From: Modestobacter roseus
Lineage (GTDB): Bacteria; Actinomycetota; Actinomycetes; Mycobacteriales; Geodermatophilaceae
Assembly (NCBI RefSeq): GCF_007994135.1
Contig: NZ_VLKF01000001.1
Location: 4,278,001-4,342,000, forward strand
DNA: 64,000 nucleotides
Direction of reading: 5' to 3'
Position numbers and translations under genes: made by a program. The notes beneath the pieces were generated by a model that had not been told where the DNA came from, made no database searches, and worked only from the letters and a program-made list of their open reading frames with translations. Positions 40,545-50,000 of this stretch are shown in pieces; within the stretch, counting starts at the first letter, position 1; every line of letters begins with the position of its first letter.

Positions 40545-41729
40545 TCACACGCGGGTGGCGCCCGCCGTCTCCGGGACGGTGCCCTCGACGGAACGGCGCA
40601 GCGCCGCGTGCAGCGACTCGGGGGTCAGCACCCCGCAGAACCGGTCGCCGTCGAGCACCGCGACCCAGCCGGCCTCCAGCTGCAGCATGGTGGAGAACGC
40701 CGTCTTGAGCGTGGCCTCGACCGGCACCCAGGCCTCCATCCGGCGTGCGACGGTGCGCACCGTGCCGCTCCCGGCGGCCCGCTCGGCGGAGATCCAGCCG
40801 TGCAGGTCCTGCTGGTCGTCGAGCACCACGGCCCAGCGGGCCCCGGCCCGGGTCAGCGCGGCCCGGGCGTCGGCCAGCCCGTCGTCGACGTGCACCACCG
40901 GCGGCTGCTCCAGGTCGTCGAGGTCGATGCCGGTGACCGCCAGCCGCTTGAGGCCGCGGTCGGCACCCACGAAGTCGGCGACGAACGGGGTGGCGGGGGA
41001 GCCGAGCAGCTCCGCCGGCGGGGCGAACTGCTCGACCGTGCCGCCCTCGCTCATCACCGCGATCCGGTCGCCGAGCCGCACCGCCTCCTCGATGTCGTGG
41101 GTGACGAAGACGATGGTCTTGCGCACCGCCTCCTGCAGCCGGAGGAACTCGGTCTGCAGCCGCTCGCGCACGATCGGGTCGACGGCGGAGAACGGCTCGT
41201 CCATCAGCAGGACGCCGGGGTCGGCGGCCAGCGCCCGGGCGACCCCGGCGCGCTGGCGCTGCCCGCCGGAGAGCTGGTGGGGGTAGCGGTCGCCGAACGT
41301 CGCCGCGTCCAAGCCGACCAGCGTGAGCAGCTCCTCCACCCGGTCCCGGGTGCGCTGCTTGTCCCACCCGAGCAGCCGGGGCACGGTGGCGACGTTGCGG
41401 CGCACCGTCTGGTGCGGGAAGAGCCCGACGTTCTGGATGACGTAGCCGATCCGCCGGCGCAGCTGCACCGGGTCGACGTCGGTGACGTCGTCGTCGCCGA
41501 GCAGGATCCGCCCGCTGGTCGGCTCGATGATCCGGTTGATCATCTTCATCGTGGTCGTCTTGCCGCAGCCCGAGGGTCCGACCAGCACGCTGAGCTCGCC
41601 CGCGGCGAAGGTCAGGTCCAGCTCGCGGACCGCGACCGTGCCGTCGGGGTAGCGCTTGCCGACCCCGTCCAGCCGGATCTGCTCGGCTCGTGCTGGTGCG
41701 GGCTTTCCGGGCGGGGCAGTAGCGTCCAC
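40545..41729 (-). CDS. Betaine/choline-type ABC transporter ATP-binding protein with CBS domains
   Basis: A 394-residue OpuCA/ProV-like ATPase. Walker A is VGPSGCGKTTTMKMINR near residue 53, the signature is LSGGQRQRAGVARALAADP, Walker B is VLLMDEPFSAVDP, and FVTHDIEEAVRLGDRI is the H-loop. Residues about 270-380 form a CBS pair (VVHVDDGLADARAALTRAGARW, ...VEATLKTAFSTMLQLEAGWVAVL), which in this family senses ionic strength. It is divergent from the two permease genes and 38 bp from the first start, so a shared regulatory region is expected. The system probably imports osmoprotectants. Confidence 0.93.
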   Translation of the reverse strand: MDATAPPGKPAPARAEQIRLDGVGKRYPDGTVAVRELDLTFAAGELSVLVGPSGCGKTTTMKMINRIIEPTSGRILLGDDDVTDVDPVQLRRRIGYVIQNVGLFPHQTVRRNVATVPRLLGWDKQRTRDRVEELLTLVGLDAATFGDRYPHQLSGGQRQRAGVARALAADPGVLLMDEPFSAVDPIVRERLQTEFLRLQEAVRKTIVFVTHDIEEAVRLGDRIAVMSEGGTVEQFAPPAELLGSPATPFVADFVGADRGLKRLAVTGIDLDDLEQPPVVHVDDGLADARAALTRAGARWAVVLDDQQDLHGWISAERAAGSGTVRTVARRMEAWVPVEATLKTAFSTMLQLEAGWVAVLDGDRFCGVLTPESLHAALRRSVEGTVPETAGATRV

Positions 41730-41767
41730 GAGGTGGCCTTCCTGGCAGGCGCCCGGTGCTGAGCGCG

Positions 41768-42454
41768 ATGAGCGATGACGTGCTCGCAGTCGATGCGGCG
41801 CCGAACCCCTGGTTCGACCCCTCCTACGTGACCCGTGAGTGGGACACCATTGTGGACCTGGCCGGCGAGCACGTGCGGCTCACCGTCGGCGCGGTCGTGC
41901 TCGGTGCCCTGATCGCCCTCCCGCTGGCGCTGCTCGCCCGGCGCAGCCGGTGGCTGGCCGGCCCGGTGCTCGGCCTGTCGACGCTGATCTACACCATCCC
42001 GTCGTTGGCGATGTTCGCCTTCATCGCGCCGGCCACCGGGCTGACGACGACGACGGTGCTGGTCGGGCTGGTGCTCTACTCGCTGGTGATCCTGGTCCGG
42101 AACTTCCTCGCCGGCCTGCGGTCGGTGCCACCGGACGTGCGGGAGGCCGCGCAGGGCATGGGCTACGGGCCGGTGCGGCTGTTCTGGCAGGTCGAGCTGC
42201 CGCTGGCGCTGCCGTCCTTCATCGCCGGCCTGCGGGTGGCCACGGTCTCCACGGTCGCGCTGGTCACCGTCGGGGTGATCGTCGGGCACGGTGGGCTGGG
42301 GCAGCTGATCACCGGGGGGTTCGCCGCGAACTTCTACCGCGCCGAGATCGTCACCGGCGTCGTCGGCTGCGTGCTGCTGGCGCTGATCGGTGACCTCCTG
42401 CTGGCGGGGGCCGAGCGGGTGCTGACCCCCTGGTCGCGGCGGGTGGCGGCGTGA
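41768..42454 (+). CDS. Osmoprotectant ABC transporter permease (OpuCB-like)
   Basis: A 228-residue BPD-type permease. Five or six membrane helices surround the EAA loop EAAQGMGYGPVRLFWQVELPLALPSFIAGLR (about residues 121-151). An N-terminal stretch of about 24 residues before the first amphipathic region contains WFDPSYVTREWDTIVDLAGEHVRL. ATG 41768 is used; a GTG four codons upstream is possible. It overlaps the second permease by 4 bases. It forms the channel with that permease. Confidence 0.92.
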   Translation: MSDDVLAVDAAPNPWFDPSYVTREWDTIVDLAGEHVRLTVGAVVLGALIALPLALLARRSRWLAGPVLGLSTLIYTIPSLAMFAFIAPATGLTTTTVLVGLVLYSLVILVRNFLAGLRSVPPDVREAAQGMGYGPVRLFWQVELPLALPSFIAGLRVATVSTVALVTVGVIVGHGGLGQLITGGFAANFYRAEIVTGVVGCVLLALIGDLLLAGAERVLTPWSRRVAA

Positions 42455-43167
42455 ACCGGCTGCAGGACGCCGTCGTCTACCTCAACGACCCGTTCAACTG
42501 GACCCGGCCGAACGGGATCGTCGACCTGCTGGTCGAGCACCTGCGGATCTCCGGGCTGGCGGTGCTGGTGGCCCTGCTGATCGGGGTCCCGGTGGGCGCG
42601 CTGCTGGGGCACACCGGCCGGGGTGGGGGCTTCGTCGTGGGGTTGTCCAACGTGTCCCGCGCCGTGCCCACCCTGGCCCTGCTCACGCTGTTCGCGGTGA
42701 CCCCCATCGGCTTCGGCCCGACGGCGACGACGATCGCGCTGGCGGTGTTCGCGATCCCGCCGGTGCTCTCCAACACCCACGTCGGGTTCCGCGGCGTCGA
42801 CCGTGACGTCGTCGAGGCGTCCCGGGCGATGGGCATGGACGGCCGGCAGGTGCTGCTGCGGGCCGAGCTGCCGCTGGCGGTGCCGATGGTGATGACCGGG
42901 GTGCGCACCGCCGCCGTCCAGGTGGTCGCCACCGCGACGCTCGCCGCGCTGGTCGCCGGAGGCGGGCTGGGCCAGATCATCACCCTCGGGTTCCGGCAGC
43001 AGGACTACGGCGCCGTGCTCGCCGGGGCGCTCGTCGTCGCCGGTCTCGCCGTCCTCACCGAACTGGCGCTCGCGGTGTTGAGCTGGGCGGTCACCCCGGG
43101 CCAGCGGCAGCTGCCGTGGACGCGGCTGCGGGTGCGCCGCCGGGTGCAGGCGACCTCTCCCCTCTGA
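42451..43167 (+). CDS. Osmoprotectant ABC transporter permease (OpuCD-like)
   Basis: A 238-residue permease with the EAA loop EASRAMGMDGRQVLLRAELPLAVPMVMTGVR near residue 128 and the GGGLGQIITLGF stretch typical of this family. The start is GTG, overlapping the first permease. Two permeases, one ATPase with CBS domains and one lipoprotein binding protein make a complete OpuC-type importer. The 143-bp gap before the binding-protein gene may carry a separate promoter. Confidence 0.92.
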   Translation: MNRLQDAVVYLNDPFNWTRPNGIVDLLVEHLRISGLAVLVALLIGVPVGALLGHTGRGGGFVVGLSNVSRAVPTLALLTLFAVTPIGFGPTATTIALAVFAIPPVLSNTHVGFRGVDRDVVEASRAMGMDGRQVLLRAELPLAVPMVMTGVRTAAVQVVATATLAALVAGGGLGQIITLGFRQQDYGAVLAGALVVAGLAVLTELALAVLSWAVTPGQRQLPWTRLRVRRRVQATSPL

Positions 43168-43310
43168 GCTGCGGTCACGGAACGGCAACGGCTTCCCCGA
43201 GGAGTTGCGGTCCGGCTCCCGAGGAGGTTGGTTGTGCACTGCGGGTTCGTCCCGCCAGACACGCGTGGCAGTCCATCAGGGGGCGCCACGGGACACAGAA
43301 GGCGGAGTCG

Positions 43311-44336
43311 ATGCGCACGCGTCCCCGTACGTTCACCCACCTCGCCGTCACCGCCGCGGCCGCCGCGGTGCTCGCGACCGCTGCCTGCGGGGAGTCCGGC
43401 TCGTCCGGCACCGGCGGCAACGCCCAGGCCAGCGGCTCGGCCGGCGGCTCCGGTGGTGACGCCTGCGCCCCCGTCCCCGGTGACCAGCTGGTCGTGCTCG
43501 AGGACGACCAGCAGCTGCAGAACGCCGACAACATCATCCCGGCGGTCAACGCCCAGGCCGCCGCGGCCAACCCGGCCCTGGTGGAGACGCTGAACGCCGT
43601 CTCGGCGGAGCTGACCACCGAGCAGCTGATCGAGATGAACGCCGCGGTGGACGTGGAGCGGCAGAGCGCCGAGGACGTCGCCGCGGCCTACGTCGCCGAC
43701 AACGGCCTGGACTCCGGTTCGGGCGGGAGCGGCGCGGTCGTGGTGGGCGCCGCGGACTTCACCGAGTCGCAGGTGCTGGCCAACGTCTACGCCGACGCGC
43801 TGACGGCCGCGGGCTTCCAGGCGAGCGTGCAGACCGTGGGCAACCGCGAGCTGTACCTGCCGGCGCTGCAGCGTGGGGAGATCCAGGCATTCCCCGAGTA
43901 CCTGGCCACGGTCGCCGACATCCTCAACGAGCAGGTGACCCCCGGTGCCGACCCGATCGCCTCGGGCGACGCGGAGGCGACGGCGGCCGCGCTGGAGCCG
44001 ATCGCCGAGCAGGCCGGGCTGGTGTTCGGCGAGCCGGCCGAGGCCGCCGACCAGAACGCCTTCGCCGTCACCACCGAGTTCGCCGACGCCCTCGGCGTCA
44101 GCACGCTGTCCGAGCTCGCCGAGGCCTGCGGTGACGGCTCGCTGCTGCTCGGTGGTCCGGGCGAGTGCCCGACCCGGCCGCAGTGCCAGCCCGGCCTGGA
44201 GGACACCTACGGCCTGGAGTTCGCCGGGTTCTCCGAGTACGACGCCGGTGGCCCGCTGACCAAGGCGGCCATCCAGCAGGGCGAGGTCTCGATCGGCCTG
44301 GTCTTCAGCTCCGACGGCGCCCTCGCCCAGGGCTGA
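43311..44336 (+). CDS. Osmoprotectant-binding lipoprotein with circularly permuted OpuAC domain order
   Basis: A 341-residue lipoprotein (lipidation Cys at residue 26 in LATAACGES) with a Gly/Ser-rich linker. Residues about 58-135 (QLVVLEDDQQLQNADNIIP, NAVSAELTTEQLIEMNAAVDV, AAYVADNGL) match what is normally the C-terminal end of the OpuAC fold. After DSGSGGSG comes what is normally the N-terminal start, VVVGAADFTESQVLANVYADAL, then VGNRELYLPALQRGEIQAFPEY, and the protein ends at VSIGLVFSSDGALAQG, exactly where the LVVLEDD segment usually follows. The order is thus permuted, not truncated. GGCGGAG provides the ribosome site. It should feed betaine, choline or similar to the adjacent permeases. 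Confidence 0.9.
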   Translation: MRTRPRTFTHLAVTAAAAAVLATAACGESGSSGTGGNAQASGSAGGSGGDACAPVPGDQLVVLEDDQQLQNADNIIPAVNAQAAAANPALVETLNAVSAELTTEQLIEMNAAVDVERQSAEDVAAAYVADNGLDSGSGGSGAVVVGAADFTESQVLANVYADALTAAGFQASVQTVGNRELYLPALQRGEIQAFPEYLATVADILNEQVTPGADPIASGDAEATAAALEPIAEQAGLVFGEPAEAADQNAFAVTTEFADALGVSTLSELAEACGDGSLLLGGPGECPTRPQCQPGLEDTYGLEFAGFSEYDAGGPLTKAAIQQGEVSIGLVFSSDGALAQG

Positions 44337-44359
44337 CCAGGAACCCGCCCGAGGCAACG

Positions 44360-44395
44360 GTGAGGGCCCGCTCCCCGGGGGGAGCGGGCCCTCAC
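44360..44395. terminator. Bidirectional terminator after the osmoprotectant-binding gene
   Basis: A near-perfect long hairpin: GTGAGGGCCCGCTCCCC (44360-44376) against its complement ending at 44395, with a tight G-rich turn. It lies between the converging binding-protein and DUF1684 genes and probably serves both. Confidence 0.8.
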
Positions 44396-44399
44396 CCGT

Positions 44400-45008
44400 T
44401 CAGTACCAGCCGCCGGGGGGCAGCTGCTCCCCGGCGAGCACCTCCGCGTCGACCCGGTTCCCCTCCGGAGCCAGCGGGCAGGTCCAGGCCGGGTCGAAGG
44501 TGCAGGAGGGGTGGTAGGCGAAGTTGAGGTCGACCACCAGCCGGCCGTCCGTGCTCCCGAGGTCGGCGCCCTTCACCGTGTCCAGCAGGTAGCGCCCGCC
44601 GCCGTAGGTCGAGTTGCCGGCGCTCGCGTCGCGCAGCGGCAGGAACAGCCCACCGCCGTACCCGGCCAGCCACCAGACGTCCAGCCGGCCGACATCGCCG
44701 AGAATCACCCGCCCGATCCGGCGCAGCACCACCCCGCCCTCGTCGGTGGTCGGCACGCCCAGCCGGACCGGTTCCACGTCGGTGTCCACCGGGACGTCGA
44801 AGCGGAGCGCCGGGTCGTAGTCGGCGAAGGGCAGCCCCGCGAAGCCCGCGCGGGCGGTGACCGGCAGCGGTGAGTCGGGGTGGTCGGCGAACAGCGCGTC
44901 GCGGCCCGCGCGCCAGGCGTGCCAGCCCGCCTCGGGGTCGTCGGTGGCACGGACCGCGGTGTAGAGGCCGGCGACCCGCCGTCGCCAGTCCAGCAGGCTC
45001 AACGTCAT
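44400..45008 (-). CDS. DUF1684 domain-containing protein
   Basis: A 202-residue cytoplasmic protein. It begins MTLSLLDWRRRVAGLYTAVR and contains WRAGRDALFADHPDSPL, FLPLRDASAGNSTYGGGRYLLD and the DUF1684 hallmark LNFAYHPSCTFDPAWTCPLAPEGNRVDAEVLAGE near the C-terminus. The two conserved Cys and the His suggest a binding site, but no activity is established. It converges with the transporter operon; no functional link is evident. Confidence 0.88.
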   Translation of the reverse strand: MTLSLLDWRRRVAGLYTAVRATDDPEAGWHAWRAGRDALFADHPDSPLPVTARAGFAGLPFADYDPALRFDVPVDTDVEPVRLGVPTTDEGGVVLRRIGRVILGDVGRLDVWWLAGYGGGLFLPLRDASAGNSTYGGGRYLLDTVKGADLGSTDGRLVVDLNFAYHPSCTFDPAWTCPLAPEGNRVDAEVLAGEQLPPGGWY

Positions 45009-45076
45009 GGGCCCAGCCTGCCACCGCCGCCCCCGCCGATGTCGCGCCGTGACGGCCTGATGCCGCTGGGTGGCCT

Positions 45077-45082
45077 TAGGGT
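45077..45082 (+). promoter_or_regulatory. -10 element, leaderless start of the Rv3604c-like gene
   Basis: TAGGGT lies 7 bases before the ATG at 45090, giving a leaderless transcript. Confidence 0.5.
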
Positions 45083-45089
45083 GGGGGTC

Positions 45090-46660
<1,571 letters not shown>

Positions 46661-46663
46661 CCG

Positions 46664-46692
46664 GCGGCCCCGTCCCTAGCCGATGGGGCCGC
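46664..46692. terminator. Hairpin spanning the convergent stop codons
   Basis: GCGGCCCC (46664-46671) pairs with GGGGCCGC (46685-46692). It lies across the 15-bp gap between converging genes, and the SDR stop codon falls in the loop. Confidence 0.45.
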
Positions 46693-47431
46693 GGGAGAGC
46701 GCGCCGCCGTCGAGCACCAGCGTCTGGCCGGTGACCCAGCCGGCCTCGTCGGACAGCAGGTAGGCGGCGGCCGAGCCGACGTCCTCCGGGACGCCCAGCC
46801 GGCCCACCGGGTACTGCGCGGACACCTGCTCCTCGCGGCCGGTGAACAGCGCCTCGGCGAACCGGGTCCTCACCACGGCCGGGGCGACGGCGTTGACCCG
46901 CACGGTCGGCCCGAGCTCGACGGCCAGCTGGGTGGTCAGGTTGACCAGCGCGGCCTTGCTGACCCCGTACGCGGCGATGCCCTCGCTGGACTTGAGCCCC
47001 GCCACCGAGGCGACGATCAGCACCGACCCGCCGTGCTCGGCCATCCACGCCCGCCACGCCTCCTGCACCAGGCCGAGGCTGGCGACGACGTTGGTGTCCA
47101 GGATCTTCCGGACCGCGTCCAGCGGTGCGTCCATCAGCGGGCCGTAGACCGGGTTGATCCCCACGTTGCCGACCAGCACGTCCAGGCTGCCGAAGGTGTC
47201 GATCGCGGTGCGGACGGCCTCGGCCCGGTGCTCGGCGTCCCCGGCGTTGCCCGCGACGGCCACCGCATTCTCCGGCCCACCCAGCGTCTCGACCGCCTCG
47301 GCGAGGGCATCCGGCTTGCGGGCGGTGACCACCACCCGGGCTCCCCGGTCGACCAGCGCCTGGGCGATCGCCAGGCCGATGCCCCGGCTCGCGCCGGTGA
47401 CCAGTGCGGTGCGTCCCTCGAAGCTGCTCAC
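46676..47431 (-). CDS. SDR family oxidoreductase
   Basis: A 251-residue classical short-chain dehydrogenase. The cofactor motif is TALVTGASRGIGLAIAQAL (TGxxxGIG) at residues 8-26. VLVGNVGINP replaces the common NNAG with GNVG, the catalytic Ser is in SVLIVASVAG, and the catalytic dyad is in AAYGVSKAAL (YxxxK). It ends in the usual DEAGWVTGQTLVLDGG. GTG 47431 has GGAGGAG upstream. It resembles FabG/glucose dehydrogenase-like SDRs; the substrate is not known. It is not part of the M. tuberculosis block at this place. Confidence 0.92.
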   Translation of the reverse strand: MSSFEGRTALVTGASRGIGLAIAQALVDRGARVVVTARKPDALAEAVETLGGPENAVAVAGNAGDAEHRAEAVRTAIDTFGSLDVLVGNVGINPVYGPLMDAPLDAVRKILDTNVVASLGLVQEAWRAWMAEHGGSVLIVASVAGLKSSEGIAAYGVSKAALVNLTTQLAVELGPTVRVNAVAPAVVRTRFAEALFTGREEQVSAQYPVGRLGVPEDVGSAAAYLLSDEAGWVTGQTLVLDGGALSRGPIG

Positions 47432-47749
47432 CGTGCTCCTCCCGCTCGTGCGCCGGCTCCGGTGCCGGCGCGGGCCCCAACGTAGCCATGGGCCGCAGCG
47501 CCCGCGGGGTCACCCGGGTGAGCCAGGACACAGGCTCCCGCCGTTGCCCGACGCCGGGACGGTGACAGACTCGGTGCGGACACGCCACCTGCGCGACACG
47601 CCTGCGGGCGGTTGCAGCGGGCGGGGTGCCGAACGAGGAACACCGAACAGCACGACACCGAACAGCACGACACACGGCCCACGACGACGTGGGACGACGC
47701 GACCTGAGTCCGGTACCCGTCAGGGACTGGAACGAGAGGGTGCACCGGG
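47432..47749. other. Divergent intergenic region before the cofactor operon
   Basis: 318 bp between the SDR and the DUF2520 gene. It holds no convincing gene. A -10-like GACAGACT about 47564-47571 may serve the plus strand. A perfect 15-bp direct repeat lies at 47641-47670. A GAGAGGGTG stretch about 13 bases before the ATG at 47750 is a possible ribosome site. No riboswitch was recognised. Confidence 0.5.
47641..47670 (+). repeat. 15-bp direct repeat, two perfect copies
   Basis: CACCGAACAGCACGA occurs at 47641 and 47656, back to back, in the leader of the DUF2520-panC-panD operon. It could be a pair of regulator half-sites or simple duplication. Confidence 0.8.
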
Positions 47750-48715
47750 ATGCCCGTCCGTCCCTCCCGCGCGGGAGACGCCGCGCCGTCCGCTCTGCCC
47801 GCCGCCGGGCTCGCCCCGGCCCCCGAGGCCCCCGCCCGGCTCCGCGTCGGCGTCATCGGCGCCGGCCGGGTCGGTTCCGTGCTCGGCGCCGCGCTGGCCG
47901 CCGCCGGCCACGACGTGGTCGCCGCTGCCGGCCTCTCGGCGGCCACCCGCGAGCGCGCCGCCCGCTTGCTGCCCGGGGTGCCGCTGCGCCCCGCCGACGA
48001 GGTGGTCGCCGACAGCGACCTGGTCGTGCTCGCGGTCCCCGACGACACGCTCCCCGGGCTGGTCACCGGCCTCGCCGAGACCGGCCGCTGGCGCCGCGGT
48101 CAGCTGGTGTTCCACACCTCGGGCGCGCACGGCCTGGCCGTGCTCGAGCCGGCCGAGCGGGCCGGCGTCCTGCCGCTCGCGCTGCACCCGGCGATGACCT
48201 TCTCCGGTGGCCCCGAGGACGCCCAGCGGCTGTCCGCGAGCCCGTTCGGGGTGACCAGCCGGCCCGAGCACCGGGCGGTCGCCGAGATGCTGGTGCTGGA
48301 GATGGGCGGCGAGCCGTTCTGGGTCGCCGAGGCCGACCGGCGGCTCTACCACGCGGCACTCGTCACCGGCGCCAACCACCTGGTCACCCTGGTCGCCGAG
48401 GCGGCCGACCTGCTGCGCACCGCCGGCGTCGACGCGCCTGCCCGGGTGCTGGGCCCGCTGCTCACCGCAGCGCTGGACAACGGCCTGCGCCGCGGCGACC
48501 GGGGGCTCACCGGCCCGGTCAGCCGGGGCGACGTCGGCACCGTCCGCGACCACCTGGAGACCCTCGCCGAGCGGGCGCCGGAGTCGGTGGACGCCTACGT
48601 GGCACTGGCCCGGCGCACCACCGAGCGGGCGCTGGCGGCCGGTCGGCTGCGGCGGCAGGAGGCCGATCCGCTGCTGGACCTGCTCGACGGCTCCGCCGAG
48701 GAGGCCGCCCGATGA
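47750..48715 (+). CDS. Rossmann-like/DUF2520 protein (Rv3603c-like)
   Basis: A 321-residue protein. After a Pro/Ala-rich leader, [27 protein letters not shown] (about residues 31-57) is a complete NAD(P)-binding fold opening. [16 protein letters not shown] follows, then [14 protein letters not shown] and [10 protein letters not shown], and the DUF2520 helical domain ([19 protein letters not shown]) near residue 200. This is the plan of ketopantoate-reductase/6-phosphogluconate-dehydrogenase relatives. Its coupling to panC (4-base overlap) suggests a role in pantothenate synthesis, possibly ketopantoate reduction, but this is inference. It matches Rv3603c beside panC. Confidence 0.88.
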   Translation: MPVRPSRAGDAAPSALPAAGLAPAPEAPARLRVGVIGAGRVGSVLGAALAAAGHDVVAAAGLSAATRERAARLLPGVPLRPADEVVADSDLVVLAVPDDTLPGLVTGLAETGRWRRGQLVFHTSGAHGLAVLEPAERAGVLPLALHPAMTFSGGPEDAQRLSASPFGVTSRPEHRAVAEMLVLEMGGEPFWVAEADRRLYHAALVTGANHLVTLVAEAADLLRTAGVDAPARVLGPLLTAALDNGLRRGDRGLTGPVSRGDVGTVRDHLETLAERAPESVDAYVALARRTTERALAAGRLRRQEADPLLDLLDGSAEEAAR

Positions 48716-49578
48716 GCACGCCGCTGGTGGTGGAGACCACCGCCGAGCTGTACCGCCTGCGGGACGGGCTGCCCGGCCCCGTCGTCCTGGTGCCCACCAT
48801 GGGCGCGCTGCACGAGGGCCACCGGACGCTGGTCCGCGCAGCGCGCGAGCTCGGCGGCAGCGTCGTCGTCTCGGTGTTCGTCAACCCCACCCAGTTCGGG
48901 CCGGGGGAGGACTTCGACCGGTACCCGCGCACCTGGGACGCCGACCTGGCCGCGCTGGCCGAGGAGGGCGCCGACGTCGTCTTCCACCCGCCGGTCGAGG
49001 AGGTCTACCCGGCCGGCGCGGTGGGCGTCACCGTGCAGCCGGGTCCGCTGGGGTCGGTGCTGGAGGGCGCGGTCCGCCCCGGGCACTTCGCCGGTGTGCT
49101 GACCGTGGTGGCGAAGCTCGTCGGTCTGGTCCGCCCGGACGTCGCCGTCTTCGGCGAGAAGGACTACCAGCAGCTCACGCTGATCCGGGCGATGGCCCGC
49201 GAGCTGGCGCTGGGGGTGCAGGTGGTCGGCGTCCCGACCGTCCGCGAGGCCGACGGCATGGCGCTGTCCTCCCGCAACCGCTACCTCGACCCGGAACAGC
49301 GCCGGGCCGCCGCGGCGTTGTCCGCAGCGCTGCGCGCCGGCGCCCAGGCGGGCCCGCGGGGCGCCGACGCCGTCCTGGCCGCGGCCCGCGCGGTGCTCGC
49401 CGAGGCCCCCGGCCTGCTCCAGGACTACCTGGAACTGACCGATCCCGATCTGGGGCCGGCGCCCGTCGCCGGGCCCGCCCGCCTGCTGGTCGCGGCCCGC
49501 GCCGGCAGCACCCGACTCATCGACAACACCGCTGTCCACCTGTCCCGACCGACCCACCCCGCGGGGAGCCCCCGATGA
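48712..49578 (+). CDS. panC: Pantothenate synthetase (pantoate-beta-alanine ligase)
   Basis: A 288-residue ATP-dependent ligase joining pantoate and beta-alanine. [15 protein letters not shown] near residue 27 holds the HxGH motif. [24 protein letters not shown] binds pantoate. FGEKDYQQL and [20 protein letters not shown] give the KDYQQ and KMSKS-like (ALSSRN) regions. All are intact. ATG 48712 overlaps the DUF2520 gene; the end overlaps panD. Confidence 0.96.
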   Translation: MSTPLVVETTAELYRLRDGLPGPVVLVPTMGALHEGHRTLVRAARELGGSVVVSVFVNPTQFGPGEDFDRYPRTWDADLAALAEEGADVVFHPPVEEVYPAGAVGVTVQPGPLGSVLEGAVRPGHFAGVLTVVAKLVGLVRPDVAVFGEKDYQQLTLIRAMARELALGVQVVGVPTVREADGMALSSRNRYLDPEQRRAAAALSAALRAGAQAGPRGADAVLAAARAVLAEAPGLLQDYLELTDPDLGPAPVAGPARLLVAARAGSTRLIDNTAVHLSRPTHPAGSPR

Positions 49579-50000
49579 TGCGCACGATGCTCAAGAGCAA
49601 GATCCACCGCGCCACCGTGACCCAGGCCGACCTGCACTACGTCGGCTCGGTGACGATCGACGAGGACCTGCTCGACGCCGCCGACCTGCTGGCCGGCGAG
49701 CAGGTGGCGATCGTCGACGTCACCAACGGTGCCCGGCTGGAGACCTACGTGATCCCCGGCGAGCGCGGGTCCGGCGTCATCGGCATCAACGGCGCGGCCG
49801 CGCACCTGGTGCACCCCGGCGACCTCGTCATCCTGATCAGCTACGGCCTGATGGACGAGACCGAGGCCAAGTCGTACCTGCCGAAGGTCGTGCACGTCGA
49901 CGGCGCCAACCGCGTCGTCGAGCTCGGCGCCGACCCCTCGGCCCCGGTGCCCGGCGCGCCCGACCAGCGGCGCAGCGACCGCGGCGTCCCGGTCCGGTGA
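49575..50000 (+). CDS. panD: Aspartate 1-decarboxylase
   Basis: A 141-residue pyruvoyl enzyme making beta-alanine from L-aspartate for Pan[26 protein letters not shown] near the N-terminus contains the Gly-Ser self-cleavage site (YVGSVTID), where Ser becomes the pyruvoyl group. [26 protein letters not shown] contains the conserved Arg and Asn positions. The C-terminal ~25 residues are variable. ATG 49575 overlaps panC; GTG of nadB overlaps its stop. Confidence 0.96.
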   Translation: MMRTMLKSKIHRATVTQADLHYVGSVTIDEDLLDAADLLAGEQVAIVDVTNGARLETYVIPGERGSGVIGINGAAAHLVHPGDLVILISYGLMDETEAKSYLPKVVHVDGANRVVELGADPSAPVPGAPDQRRSDRGVPVR

